A DNA stretch of 64,000 nucleotides from CAWDVH01 sp963805705 (GTDB lineage Bacteria; Actinomycetota; Actinomycetes; Streptosporangiales; Streptosporangiaceae), in assembly GCA_963805705.1 (NCBI GenBank), contig CAWDVH010000005.1, positions 1,488,001-1,552,000 of the forward strand, written 5' to 3'. A program made the position numbers and the translations under genes. A model generated the notes under the pieces. The model worked only from the letters and a program-made list of their open reading frames with translations. It did no database searches and was not told where the DNA came from. Positions 1 through 8,724 of the stretch are shown one piece after another (the first letter of the stretch is position 1; every line of letters begins with the position of its first letter).

Positions 1-832
1 GCAGCCGCCGCAGCACGGGCAGGCCGATCGCGGCGCCGGCGAGAATCGCCCCGGCCCCGGCCAGGCCGCCGCCGGAGCTGGCCGCCAGGGTCAGCCCGGC
101 CAGGACCAGCGCCGCACCCACGGCCACGCCCACGCCGTCGGCCAGCCGGTGCCCGGCCGCCGGAAGTTTCGCCGGCCGGCCCAGGCGGGCCAGGGCCGGG
201 ATCGCGAACGACCCGGACACGGCGACGACGGGCAGCAGGCCGAGGAAGATCCAGCGCCAGCCGAACAGGTGCGCTATCTCGGCGCTCAGGGCCGGCCCGG
301 CCAGGCCAGGAACCACCCAGGCGGTGGACAGGACGGCCATCATCTTGGCCCGGAGGCGCTCAGGCAGGCTGCGGCCGATGGCGACATAGGCGACCGCGGG
401 CATCGCGCCCGCCCCGAGCCCCTGCAGGACGCGGCCGGCGACGAGTACCGGCATCGAGGGCGCGAGGCCGGCGACGGTCAGGCCGGCGACGAACAGGAGC
501 AGGCCGGCGATGTACGGCACGACCGGTCCCCGCCGGTCCGCCTCGCGGCCGGCGGCGACGATGCCGATCACCGTTCCCAGCATGAAGGCGCTGAACACCC
601 ATCCGTACAGGCTCAGGCCGCCCAGATCACGGGCCACGACCGGCATGACCGTGACGACGGCCAGCGCCTCCGCGGCGACGAAGGTGATCGTCAGGACCAG
701 GCCGCCGGTGAGCGCGCGCCTGTCGGGGGCCCACAGGCCGCCCGTTGCCGTGCCGCCCGTCGTGGCGCCGCCCGTTGCCGCGCCGTTCGTCATCACGCTC
801 TCACCGGCTGGATTTACTTTCTGATCAGTCAT
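1..832 (-). CDS. MFS transporter, C-terminal part cut by window edge
   Basis: Probable major facilitator superfamily exporter in the cytoplasmic membrane; the substrate cannot be read. The frame is open from an ATG at 832 down to base 1, so about 277 N-terminal residues are present. After a Gly/Thr/Ala-rich cytoplasmic leader, several hydrophobic helices follow. The loop after helix 2 holds GREADRRGP, the MFS motif-A region (G-x3-D-R-x-G), and a later segment reads GRVLQGLGAGAMPA, as in the drug/H+ antiporter (14-helix) subfamily. A second in-frame ATG lies at 793. The gene is divergent from the phosphoesterase gene, with 102 bp between them. The family call is firm; the transport direction is inference. 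Confidence 0.85.
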   Translation of the reverse strand, partial: MTDQKVNPAGESVMTNGAATGGATTGGTATGGLWAPDRRALTGGLVLTITFVAAEALAVVTVMPVVARDLGGLSLYGWVFSAFMLGTVIGIVAAGREADRRGPVVPYIAGLLLFVAGLTVAGLAPSMPVLVAGRVLQGLGAGAMPAVAYVAIGRSLPERLRAKMMAVLSTAWVVPGLAGPALSAEIAHLFGWRWIFLGLLPVVAVSGSFAIPALARLGRPAKLPAAGHRLADGVGVAVGAALVLAGLTLAASSGGGLAGAGAILAGAAIGLPVLRRL

Positions 833-851
833 CTGAACATGAGCATAGGAG

Positions 852-867
852 TTCAACCGTCCTTGAA
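852..867. promoter_or_regulatory. Small inverted repeat in a divergent promoter region
   Basis: TTCAA-N6-TTGAA is a 5-bp inverted repeat in the 102-bp space between the divergent MFS and phosphoesterase genes. It could be an operator for an unseen regulator. No regulator gene is adjacent inside the window, so this is only a weak candidate. Confidence 0.25.
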
Positions 868-934
868 GTCAACCGATCACCCCCGATAAGGTCCGGACAT
901 TAACGAACGTCTATCTGCCAAGGGGGAGGCCGCA

Positions 935-2419
935 GTGCCGAATGCGAATGGTCCAGGCGGGACCGGGGCCAGCGGGACCGGCGCCAGCGGGACCGGGGCC
1001 AGCGGGACCGGGCTGCCGTCCGTGGAGCACGTCGTAGTCCTGATGCTGGAGAACCGCTCCTTTGATCACATGCTGGGATACCTGTATTCCGGCGCCGGCA
1101 ACGTCTCTCCCTCGGGTGCGCCCTACGAGGGCCTGAGCGGAACTGAGTCAAATCCGCAGAAGTCGGGAGCGCCGGTCACGGTGTACAAGATCGAGCCGGG
1201 CACGCCGAATGCCTATTTCATGCCGGGGGCCGACCCGGGCGAAGGCTACATGGCCACCAACAGCCAGCTGTTCGGCAGTGAGAAAGGCCCGGCCAGCTCC
1301 GCGACGGCGCCCACCGGCCAGGGCTTCGTCAACGACTTCGCCTACACGCTGAGCTGGCAGTCGCGCGAAAGCGGCTGGTCGATTGTGCCCGGCACGGTCG
1401 CCAGCCAGATCATGGGCTGCTTCACGCCGCAGGCCCTCCCCGTGCTGTCCGCACTGGCCACGGGCTATGCCGTCTGCGACCACTGGTTCGCCTCCGTTCC
1501 CACCGAGACGATGCCGAACCGGGCGTTCGCCTGCTCGGCCACCAGCCAGGGGCACATGGATGACAAGACCCGTACCTTCACCTCGCCGAGTATCTTCGGC
1601 CTGCTGGGGCAGCACGGGCTCAGCTGGGGGATCTACGGCTACGACGCGGAGCCGCTGACCAAGTCGACTTTCACCGACATCAGCGCAGCGGCCGGCGGCA
1701 CCATCGGCCGGTTCACCGACTTCCAGTCGGCGGCGGCCCGCGGCATCCTGCCTGCCTTCAGCTTCGTCGAGCCCAGCTGGTCCGCGACGGGGAACAGCCA
1801 GCATCCGGCCTACGATGTAGCGCTCGGCGAGCAGCTCATCCACGACGTCTACGAGGCGGTGCGCGGCGGCCCCGGCTGGCCGCAGACCCTCCTGGTGGTC
1901 ACCTACGACGAGCACGGCGGCTGCTACGACCACGTGCCGCCGCCCGCTGGCGCGGTAGCGCCCGACAACACCACGGGCGAGTTCGGCTTCGACTTCACCC
2001 GCTTCGGCGTCCGCGTCCCGGCTGTGCTCGTCTCGCCGCTGATCGCGCCGGGGACAGTGTTCAGGATCCCGCAGGGGGCCACCCCGCTCGATCACACGTC
2101 CATCCTCAAGACCGTGCAGCAGCGCTGGAGCCTGCCGTCGCTGACCGCCAGGGATGCCGCGGCGCCCAGCTTCGCCGGCGTGCTCACGCTGCCGGAGCCC
2201 CGCACCGATGACGTGCTGGCGGGCGTGCCGGTCCCGCCGCCTGCGGGGCCGAGCCCCGGAGCGACCCATCCGTCGCACCTGCAGGAAGTCCAGGCCGACC
2301 TGATCTCCCGGCAGTACCCGGCGGGCCAGCATGACGCGGCCAACGCGCTCTCGCCGGCCAGCAGCACGGGCGCGGACTACCAGAGCTACATCCGCTCCAG
2401 CGCCCGGCCCTCCGCCTAG
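935..2419 (+). CDS. Phosphoesterase (phospholipase C / acid phosphatase family)
   Basis: Member of the PF04185 phosphoesterase family, which hydrolyses phosphate mono- or diesters such as phospholipid head groups. Translation starts at GTG 935, with AGGGGGAGG at 921-929 as ribosome binding site. Family motifs are clear: ENRSFDHMLGY near residues 35-45, a TMPNRAF segment near residue 190, and TYDEHGGCYDHV near residue 325, which supplies metal-binding Asp/His residues. The 494-residue length fits the family. No signal peptide is visible; instead residues 6-26 are a Gly-Thr-Ala-Ser repeat, so the enzyme is either cytoplasmic or exported without a classical signal. The substrate is unknown. Confidence 0.85.
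   Translation: MPNANGPGGTGASGTGASGTGASGTGLPSVEHVVVLMLENRSFDHMLGYLYSGAGNVSPSGAPYEGLSGTESNPQKSGAPVTVYKIEPGTPNAYFMPGADPGEGYMATNSQLFGSEKGPASSATAPTGQGFVNDFAYTLSWQSRESGWSIVPGTVASQIMGCFTPQALPVLSALATGYAVCDHWFASVPTETMPNRAFACSATSQGHMDDKTRTFTSPSIFGLLGQHGLSWGIYGYDAEPLTKSTFTDISAAAGGTIGRFTDFQSAAARGILPAFSFVEPSWSATGNSQHPAYDVALGEQLIHDVYEAVRGGPGWPQTLLVVTYDEHGGCYDHVPPPAGAVAPDNTTGEFGFDFTRFGVRVPAVLVSPLIAPGTVFRIPQGATPLDHTSILKTVQQRWSLPSLTARDAAAPSFAGVLTLPEPRTDDVLAGVPVPPPAGPSPGATHPSHLQEVQADLISRQYPAGQHDAANALSPASSTGADYQSYIRSSARPSA
959..1012 (+). repeat. 15-bp tandem repeat in the phosphoesterase N-terminus
   Basis: Three full copies and one partial copy of the unit GGGACCGGGGCCAGC (one copy differs by one base) start at 959, 974, 989 and 1004. 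They are in frame and encode a Gly-Thr-Gly-Ala-Ser linker, so copy-number change would alter only the length of a flexible N-terminus. Confidence 0.85.
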
Positions 2420-2435
2420 ACGGAGGGCGGAACCC

Positions 2436-2468
2436 GGCCGGCTGGCGTGCCACGCACGCCAGCCGGCC
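2436..2468. terminator. Bidirectional hairpin between convergent genes
   Basis: A perfect 15-bp stem (2436-2450 with 2454-2468) with a 3-base loop sits between the convergent ends of the phosphoesterase gene (2419) and ilvD (2482). There is no long U tract, as is common for high-GC actinomycete terminators. A second smaller hairpin overlaps the phosphoesterase stop codon. Confidence 0.75.
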
Positions 2469-2481
2469 CCGCGGCCCCGGC

Positions 2482-4167
2482 TCAGCCGGAGGGCACCTCG
2501 CAGACGGCACCGCGATCGGCGCCGGACACCAGCGCCGCGTACTTGGCCAGCGCCCCGGTCCGGTAGTTCGGCTCGGGCTGGCGCCAGTCCGAGCGGCGGC
2601 GCGACAGCTCCGCCTCGTCGACCAGCAGATCCAGCCGCCGCTGCGGGATATCCAGCACGATCCGGTCGCCCTCGGCGACCAGGCCGATCGGGCCGCCGTC
2701 GAACGCCTCGGGGGCGGTGTGCGCCACGCACGCGCCGAAGGTCGCGCCGGAGAACCGGCCGTCGGTCACCAGCACCACGTCACGGCCCAGGCCTGCGCCC
2801 TTGATCGCCGCGGTCACGGCCAGCATCTCGCGCATGCCAGGGCCGCCCCTGGGCCCCTCGTACCTGATCACCAGGACATCGCCCTTGCTGACCTGGCGCG
2901 CGGTGACCGCGGCCATGCAGTCCTCCTCGCGCTCGAACACGCGAGCGGTCCCCTCGAACCGCAGCGACTCGATCCCCGGGGTCTTGACCACCGCCCCGCG
3001 GGGGGCCAGGCTGCCGCGCAGCACGGCCAGGCCGCCGTCCGGCTTGAACGGGTCCTTGACGGCCCGCACCACGTCGCCGTCGGGCGACAGCGCCTCCTCG
3101 ACGTTCTGCGCGAGCGTGCGCCCGTTCACCGCCACGCAGTCCCCGTCGACCAGCCCGGCCGACAGCAGCTCGCGCAGCACCACCGGCAGGCCGCCTGCCT
3201 GGTCGAGCTCACTCATCACGAACCGGCCGGCCGGCCGCATCGAGACGATATGCGGCGTCCGCCGGCTGATCACGTCGAAGTCATCCAGCGTCAGTTCGAC
3301 CTGGGCCTCGTTGGCGATCGCGAGCAGGTGCAGCACGGCGTTGGTCGAGCCGGCCGTGGCCATGACCACGGCCGCGGCGTTCAGGAACGCGGCCCTGGTC
3401 ATGATCTGCCGGGGGTGCAGCCCGGCGGCCAGGGCGGCCACCGTGGCCTCGCCGGTGCGGCGGGCCAGCTCAGTGCGCTCCGCGGAGACCGCGGGCGCGG
3501 TCGCCGAGCCGGGCAGCGCCATGCCGAGGGCCTCGGCGCAGGCGGACATCGTGTTGGCGGTGTACATGCCGGCGCAGGATCCCGCGCCGGGGCAGGCGGC
3601 CCGCTCGATGTCACCGAGCTCGGCGTCGGACATCTCCCCCGAGGCGTGGCTGCCCACGGCCTCGAACACGTCCTGGATGGTCAGCGACCGGCCGTGGGCC
3701 CAGCCGGGCAGGATCGTGCCGCCGTACAGGAACGCGGCCGGCACGTCGAGACGCGCGGCCGCCATCAGCATCCCCGGCAGCGACTTGTCGCAGCCGGCAA
3801 TGGCCACCAGCGCGTCGAATCGCTCGGCGTGCACCATCAGCTCGACCGAATCCGCGATGATCTCGCGGCTGACCAGGGATGCCTTCATCCCCTCATGCCC
3901 CATCGAGATCCCGTCCGACACCGCGATGGTGCCGAACTCGAACGGCACCGCCCCGGCCTGGCGCACGCCGTCCTTGGCCGCGGCGGCCAGCCCGTTCAGG
4001 TGCAGGTTGCAGGGGGTGACCTCGTTCCACGAGGACGCCACTGCCACCTGCGGGCGCTCAAGGTCCTCATCGCTGAGCCCGACAGCGCGCAGCATGGCCC
4101 GTGCGGGGGCCCGCGACGGGCCGGTGGTGAGCGGGCCGGAACGCGGCCGCGGGAGCTCGTTGGTCAT
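2482..4167 (-). CDS. ilvD: Dihydroxy-acid dehydratase
   Basis: Dehydrates 2,3-dihydroxy-isovalerate and 2,3-dihydroxy-3-methylvalerate to the 2-keto acids of valine and isoleucine, in the cytoplasm. The 561-residue product has the IlvD/Edd Fe-S cysteine motifs AGCDKS and CPGAGSCAGMYTANTM, plus a long conserved body ending with GRFSGATFG. The frame is open further upstream, but ATG 4167 is chosen: it follows the ACCGGAGGGAC ribosome binding site, and the extension has no family similarity. It is the last gene of the ilvB-ilvN-ilvC-leuB-cimA-ilvD series, 65 bp after cimA. Confidence 0.96.
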   Translation of the reverse strand: MTNELPRPRSGPLTTGPSRAPARAMLRAVGLSDEDLERPQVAVASSWNEVTPCNLHLNGLAAAAKDGVRQAGAVPFEFGTIAVSDGISMGHEGMKASLVSREIIADSVELMVHAERFDALVAIAGCDKSLPGMLMAAARLDVPAAFLYGGTILPGWAHGRSLTIQDVFEAVGSHASGEMSDAELGDIERAACPGAGSCAGMYTANTMSACAEALGMALPGSATAPAVSAERTELARRTGEATVAALAAGLHPRQIMTRAAFLNAAAVVMATAGSTNAVLHLLAIANEAQVELTLDDFDVISRRTPHIVSMRPAGRFVMSELDQAGGLPVVLRELLSAGLVDGDCVAVNGRTLAQNVEEALSPDGDVVRAVKDPFKPDGGLAVLRGSLAPRGAVVKTPGIESLRFEGTARVFEREEDCMAAVTARQVSKGDVLVIRYEGPRGGPGMREMLAVTAAIKGAGLGRDVVLVTDGRFSGATFGACVAHTAPEAFDGGPIGLVAEGDRIVLDIPQRRLDLLVDEAELSRRRSDWRQPEPNYRTGALAKYAALVSGADRGAVCEVPSG

Positions 4168-4232
4168 TGTCCCTCCGGTAACTCTGATAGCTCGGGAAAA
4201 AATTACATACAGCGCAAACGGCAGGACGCGCG

Positions 4233-5951
4233 CTAGGCCGACGCCCCTGAAGCGGTGAGCTCGGGGCTGGCCAGGGGCGTGGCCCCCGCGCGCAGCAGGC
4301 CGTAGACGATACCGTCGGCCAGCGCCTCCCAGGACGCGGTGACGATGTCGTCCGACACCCCGACGGTCGTCCACTCCCCGTCGTGGTCAGCCGAGGTCAG
4401 CATGACCCTGGTGACGGCGCGGGCCGCGGCCCGGCCGTCCAGGATGCGCACCTTGTAGTCGACCAGGTGAATGCCGGCCAGCTCCGGGTACAGCTCCGCC
4501 AGCCCCCGGCGCAGGGCCTGGTCCAGTGCGTGCACCGGACCGACCCCCTCGCCCACGGCGACGACCCGGTCCGCGCCGAGCAGCAGCCGGACGATGGCCT
4601 CGCTGCGGTCCTGGGCCGCGGCGCGCTCGATCACCACCCGGTAGCCCTCAAGCTCGAACCACGCCGCCAGGACGCCGGCCGTCTTGCGCACCAGCAGCTC
4701 GAACGACGCGTCGGCGGCCTCGAACGCGTAACCGCGGTGCTCGGCGTCCTTGATCTGATCCAGGATCCTGGTGGCCATGGCCGGGTCGCTGGTCACGTCC
4801 AGGCCGAGTTCCTCGGCCTTGGCCAGCACATTGCTGCGGCCGGCCAGCTCGCTCACCAGCACCCTGGCCTGGTTGCCGACCGATGACGGGTCCACGTGCG
4901 AGTACGCGTCGGGCCGCCGGGCGATCGCGGAGGCGTGCAGGCCCGCCTTGGTGGTGAACGCCGACGAGCCGACATACGGCTGCCGCGTCTCGAACGGCAG
5001 GTTGGCGAACTCGGCGATGGTGCGGGCGGTAGACGCCAGCGCCGCCAGCCGGCCGGGGGGCAGCAGCTCGTGGCCGCGCTTGAGCTCCAGGCCGGCGATG
5101 ACCGCGAACAGGTCGGCGTTGCCGCACCGCTCGCCGTAGCCGTTGGCCGCGCCCTGCACGTGCAGGGCACCGCCGGAGACGGCCACGACCGAGTTGGCCA
5201 CCGCGCACGCGGAGTCGTTGTGGAAATGCACGCCGACCCTGGCCCGCGCGGTCGCGGCCACCTCGGCGACGATCCGCGCCGCGTCGTCCGGCAGGGTCCC
5301 GCCGTTGGTATCGCACAGGGCCAGCGTGTCGGCGCCCGCGTCGACCGCGGCGTCCAGCACGGCCAGGGCATAGCCGCGGTCGGCCCGGTACCCGTCGAAG
5401 AAGTGCTCGGCGTCGAAGACCACCCGCCGGCCCTCGGCCGCCATGAAGGCCACCGAGTCGGCCACCATGGCCAGGTTTTCCTCGCGGGTGGTCCGCAGCG
5501 CCTCGTCGACGTGCAGCGTCCACGCCTTGCCGACCAGGGTCACGATCGGCGTGCGCGCCGCGAGCAGGGCCTCCAGGTTGGCGTCGCCGGAGACGGCGCG
5601 GCGCGGCAGGCGGGTAGCGCCGAACGCGGCCAGCTGGGCGTGCCGCCACTCCAGCTCGCCCGCCCTGGCGAAGAACTCGGCGTCCTTGGGATTGGATCCC
5701 GGCCACCCGCCCTCCACCACGTCGACGCCGAGCGCGTCCAGCGCCGCGGCCACCCGCAGCTTGTCGGCGACCGTGAGGTCCAGCCCGACCTGCTGCGAGC
5801 CATCGCGCAGCGTGGTGTCGTAGATCTCCACCTTGGCGGTGCCGGCCGTGGAGGGCGGACGGCCAGCTGGCGACGGGCTGCTATCTGGCCGGGGGGCGGC
5901 CGCGGGCGGCGGGCCAGCGGCGTGGCTGGGCGGTGTCATCGGCCCGGTCAT
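4233..5951 (-). CDS. cimA: Citramalate synthase
   Basis: Condenses pyruvate with acetyl-CoA to (R)-citramalate, the entry step of the threonine-independent isoleucine route. The 572-residue protein has a roughly 50-residue Pro/Ala/Ser-rich leader, then the HMGL-like barrel with DTTLRDGSQQVG, LCDTNGG and HFHND metal and substrate motifs. A C-terminal LeuA-type regulatory domain covers roughly residues 420-560. Domain order and the long spacing fit the CimA branch (TIGR00977 type) rather than LeuA. ATG 5951 overlaps the leuB stop as ATGA and has a strong GGAGGTGA ribosome binding site inside leuB. Homocitrate or isopropylmalate synthase activity is the less likely alternative. Confidence 0.9.
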   Translation of the reverse strand: MTGPMTPPSHAAGPPPAAAPRPDSSPSPAGRPPSTAGTAKVEIYDTTLRDGSQQVGLDLTVADKLRVAAALDALGVDVVEGGWPGSNPKDAEFFARAGELEWRHAQLAAFGATRLPRRAVSGDANLEALLAARTPIVTLVGKAWTLHVDEALRTTREENLAMVADSVAFMAAEGRRVVFDAEHFFDGYRADRGYALAVLDAAVDAGADTLALCDTNGGTLPDDAARIVAEVAATARARVGVHFHNDSACAVANSVVAVSGGALHVQGAANGYGERCGNADLFAVIAGLELKRGHELLPPGRLAALASTARTIAEFANLPFETRQPYVGSSAFTTKAGLHASAIARRPDAYSHVDPSSVGNQARVLVSELAGRSNVLAKAEELGLDVTSDPAMATRILDQIKDAEHRGYAFEAADASFELLVRKTAGVLAAWFELEGYRVVIERAAAQDRSEAIVRLLLGADRVVAVGEGVGPVHALDQALRRGLAELYPELAGIHLVDYKVRILDGRAAARAVTRVMLTSADHDGEWTTVGVSDDIVTASWEALADGIVYGLLRAGATPLASPELTASGASA

Positions 5952-7021
5952 CCGACCTTCACCTCCGCGGCGAGCGCCTCGGCGAGCCGGGAGTCCCATT
6001 CCGACGTCGTGCTGACCGCGCCGGACGCCAGGACCGCGGACACGGCGGCGTCGAGATCCGCAGCCGCCTCGGTCTCGCCGAGATGATCCAGCATCAGCGC
6101 CGCCGACAGGACCGCGCCCGCCGGGTTGGCCCGGCCGGTGCCCGCGATGTCCGGTGCCGAGCCGTGCACCGGCTCGAAAACCGACGGGCCCGTGCGGTCC
6201 GGATTGAGGTTGCCGCTCGGCGCGACCCCGAGGCCCCCGGTCAGCGCCGCGCCGAGGTCGGACAGGATGTCGCCGAACAGGTTGTCGGTGACGATCACGT
6301 CAAACCGGGCCGGGTTGTCGACCAGGTACAGGCACGCGGCATCGACGTGCGCGTAGTCCAGCGTGACCCCGGTGCCATCGGTCACCTGCTCGGCCACCCG
6401 CCGCCACAGGTCGCCCGCGTTCACCAGCACGTTGGTCTTGTGCACCAGCGTCAGCCGGCCGCGCCGCCGCGCGGCGAGATCGGCCGCGTACCGGACACAG
6501 CGCTCGACGCCGGCCCAGGTGTTCAGGGACTCCTCGGTCGCGGTCTCGAACGTCGTGCCCCGGTGCACCGTCCCCCCGGCGCCTGCGTACAGGCCCTCCG
6601 TGTTCTCGCGGACGATCACGAAATCGAGGTCCTGCGGCGCGAGCCTGGTGACCGCTCCCGTCACGCCGGGGCGCAGCTTCGACGGCCGCAGGTTCACGTA
6701 CAGGTCAAGCTCGGCCCGCAGCCGCAGCAGCAGGCCGCGCTCGAGGACTCCCGGCGGCACGTCGGGGCTCCCGACCGCGCCGAGCAGGATGGCATCAGCG
6801 GCCCGCAGCCCGGCCAGGGCGGCGTCCGGCAGTACCTCGCCGGTGGCCAGGTAGTGCTTGGCCCCGAGGGGGCACTCCCGCCAGCTGACGGTGAAGCCGC
6901 GCCGGGCGCCGGCGGCATCTACGCAGCGCCGGGCTACCTCGGTGACCTCGGGCCCGACGCCATCGCCGGGCAGGACGGCGACGGCATAACCGCGCCCGGA
7001 TACGTGATCCCCCATGGTCAT
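5948..7021 (-). CDS. leuB: 3-isopropylmalate dehydrogenase
   Basis: NAD-dependent oxidative decarboxylase of 3-isopropylmalate (leucine route) and probably of 3-methylmalate (citramalate route). The 357-residue protein shows PGDGVGPE at the N-terminus, the RENTEGLYAG segment, NLFGDILSD with metal-binding aspartates, and EPVHGSAPDIAG near the C-terminus. The start ATG overlaps the ilvC stop (ATGA) and the stop overlaps the cimA start (ATGA), so the three genes are probably translationally coupled. A second ATG two codons downstream is possible. Confidence 0.95.
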   Translation of the reverse strand: MTMGDHVSGRGYAVAVLPGDGVGPEVTEVARRCVDAAGARRGFTVSWRECPLGAKHYLATGEVLPDAALAGLRAADAILLGAVGSPDVPPGVLERGLLLRLRAELDLYVNLRPSKLRPGVTGAVTRLAPQDLDFVIVRENTEGLYAGAGGTVHRGTTFETATEESLNTWAGVERCVRYAADLAARRRGRLTLVHKTNVLVNAGDLWRRVAEQVTDGTGVTLDYAHVDAACLYLVDNPARFDVIVTDNLFGDILSDLGAALTGGLGVAPSGNLNPDRTGPSVFEPVHGSAPDIAGTGRANPAGAVLSAALMLDHLGETEAAADLDAAVSAVLASGAVSTTSEWDSRLAEALAAEVKVG

Positions 7022-8113
7022 GCGCTCCCCTGCTCAGCACCGGTCTGCTCAGCATCGGCCTGGCCAGCACCGGCCTGCCCAGCACCGGCCTGCCCGGCGT
7101 CGTCCTGCTCAGCCTCGGCGGACGGGTTGAGCCAGCTCATCATCTGCCGCAGCGGGCGGCCGATCTGCTCGATCTGGCTCTGCGCTCCTGCCTGGCGCAG
7201 GGCCTCGAAGTTCGGCCGGCCGCGATCGTCTTCCTCGATCCACTCCCTGGCGAACTCGCCAGACTGGATGTCGGCCAGGATCTTGCCCATGGCGGCCCTG
7301 GCCGGCTCGCCGACGACCAGGGGGCCGCGGGTGAGGTCACCGTACTCGGCGGTGTCGCTGACCGAGTAGCGCATCCCGTTCATGCCGCCCTCGTACATCA
7401 GGTCGACGATGAGCTTGAGCTCGTGCAGGCACTCGAAATAAGCCACCTCCGGCTGGTAGCCCGGCCGCGACCAGGGTCTCGAACCCGGCGTTGACCAGGG
7501 ACGTCACTCCCCCGCACAGCACGGCCTGCTCGCCGAACAGGTCGCTTTCGGTTTCTTCCTTGAACGTCGTGACCAGGGCCCCGGCCTTGGTGCCGCCGAT
7601 GGCGGCGGCGTACGAGCGGGCCAGGTCCCACGCCTTGCCGGTCGCGTCCTGCGCCACGGCCACCAGCACGGGCGTCCCCTGGCCGATCTCGAACTGACGC
7701 CGGACCAGGTGGCCGGGCGCCTTGGGCGCCACCATGGCCACGTCGACATCGGCCGACGGCGTGATATAGCCGAAGTGGATGTTGAATCCGTGGGCGAAGA
7801 ACAGCGCGTCCCCGCTCTTCAGGTTCGGCTCGATGGCCTGGGCGTACAGGCCGCGCTGGGTGGTGTCCGGGGTGAGCACCATGATCACGTCGGCCCACGC
7901 GCAGGCATCCGCCGGCTCGCTGACGGTCAGCCCGGCCGCCTCGGCCCGCTTCCGGGACCTGGACTGCTCGGGCAGGCCGACCCGGACCTCACAGCCGGAA
8001 TCGCGCAGGCTGAGCGCATGCGCGTGGCCTTGCGAGCCGTAGCCGAGGACAGCGATCTTGCGCGCCTGGATCAGGCTGAGATCGGCATCGGAGTCGTAAT
8101 ACACGGTAGCCAT
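7018..8113 (-). pseudogene. ilvC: Ketol-acid reductoisomerase, frameshifted
   Basis: NADPH-dependent isomeroreductase acting on acetolactate and acetohydroxybutyrate. Reading from ATG 8113, the frame gives a normal N-terminal half (GYGSQGHAHA nucleotide-binding motif, then DLFGEQAVLCGG with the first metal-binding Asp/Glu pair). It then leaves the family sequence at the C run 7460-7462. From there the downstream frame continues the conserved protein (YQPEVAYFECLHELKLIVDL, with the second metal-binding Glu pair). Removing one base of the C run restores a single protein of about 364 residues. The first frame alone encodes 258 residues and lacks half the active site. A sequencing or assembly error in the homopolymer is as likely as a real mutation. 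The repaired protein ends in a repetitive Gly-Gln-Ala-rich tail. Confidence 0.9.
7030..7104 (-). repeat. 15-bp minisatellite in the ilvC 3' end
   Basis: Five 15-bp units of the type CTGCCCAGCACCGGC (starting at 7030, 7045, 7060, 7075 and 7090) lie in frame at the end of ilvC and encode a degenerate Gly-Gln-Ala-Gly-Ala tail. The repeats end just before the leuB start. Confidence 0.85.
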
Positions 8114-8141
8114 CGGGAAAAGATCCTCTCGGTGTGTCTCA

Positions 8142-8195
8142 GGTCAGTTCAGGTCGGTCAGTTCAGGTCCGGGACAGGTCGGGCCGGGACAGGTC
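8142..8195. repeat. Direct repeats in the ilvN-ilvC spacer
   Basis: The 80-bp spacer contains two exact tandem copies of GGTCAGTTCAGGTC (8142-8155 and 8156-8169), followed by two copies of CGGGACAGGTC (8170-8180 and 8185-8195) that run into the ilvN stop. This is the only sizeable spacer inside an otherwise tightly packed operon. No hairpin or known site is evident; slippage-generated filler is the simplest view. Confidence 0.7.
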
Positions 8196-8724
8196 AGGCG
8201 GCGGGCTCGACGGCAGGCACGGCCGCGTCGGCGTCGGTGATCACGGAGCTGCCGCGGGTCAGCGCGATCCGGCCGGTGCGCACCAGCTCGCACGTCCCGT
8301 AGTCGGCCAGCACGGCCAGCAGCGCGTCCAGCTTGGCCGGGCTGCTGACCGACTCCAGCACCAGGGTGGTCGGGCTCAGGTCCACGACGTTCGCGCGGAA
8401 CACGGTCGCCACCTCGAGCAGCTGGCCGCGCGATGCCGGGTCGGCCCGCACCTTGATCAGCGCCAGCTCGCGCTCCACCGCGGCGTCCTCGTCCAGCTCG
8501 ACTACCTTGAGCACGCGCACGAGCTTGTCGAGCTGCTTGGACACCTGCTCGACGGGTGTCGAGTCGCCGTCGACCACGATCGTCATCCGGCTCACCCGCT
8601 CGTCCTGCGTCGGGCCGACGGCCAGGGAGGAGATATTGAACGCGCGCCGCGAGAACAGGCCGGCGACGTGCGCGAGCACGCCGGGCTTGTTCTCGACCAG
8701 GACGGACAGGGTGTGAGTGCTCAT
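8194..8724 (-). CDS. ilvN: Acetolactate synthase small (regulatory) subunit
   Basis: Regulatory subunit of acetohydroxyacid synthase; its ACT domain binds valine and controls the catalytic IlvB subunit. The 176-residue protein starts HTLSVLVENKPGVLAHVAGLF, the typical IlvN/IlvH ACT opening, followed by a second ferredoxin-fold half from about residue 85. A short Ala/Val-rich tail is extra. Its ATG overlaps the ilvB stop (ATGA), which fits the 1:1 complex with IlvB. Confidence 0.95.
   Translation of the reverse strand: MSTHTLSVLVENKPGVLAHVAGLFSRRAFNISSLAVGPTQDERVSRMTIVVDGDSTPVEQVSKQLDKLVRVLKVVELDEDAAVERELALIKVRADPASRGQLLEVATVFRANVVDLSPTTLVLESVSSPAKLDALLAVLADYGTCELVRTGRIALTRGSSVITDADAAVPAVEPAA

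Noticed and set aside
1148..2731. Long open frame antisense to the phosphoesterase gene
   Set aside because: Arg/Gly-rich translation with no family motifs; it is the usual antisense shadow of a GC-rich gene with strong motifs on the other strand.
2717..4258. Long open frames on the plus strand opposite ilvD
   Set aside because: No similarity or ribosome binding site; ilvD is certain on the minus strand.
4168..4374. N-terminal extension of ilvD
   Set aside because: Open frame but low-complexity Arg/Gly sequence over the cimA end; a good ribosome binding site supports ATG 4167.
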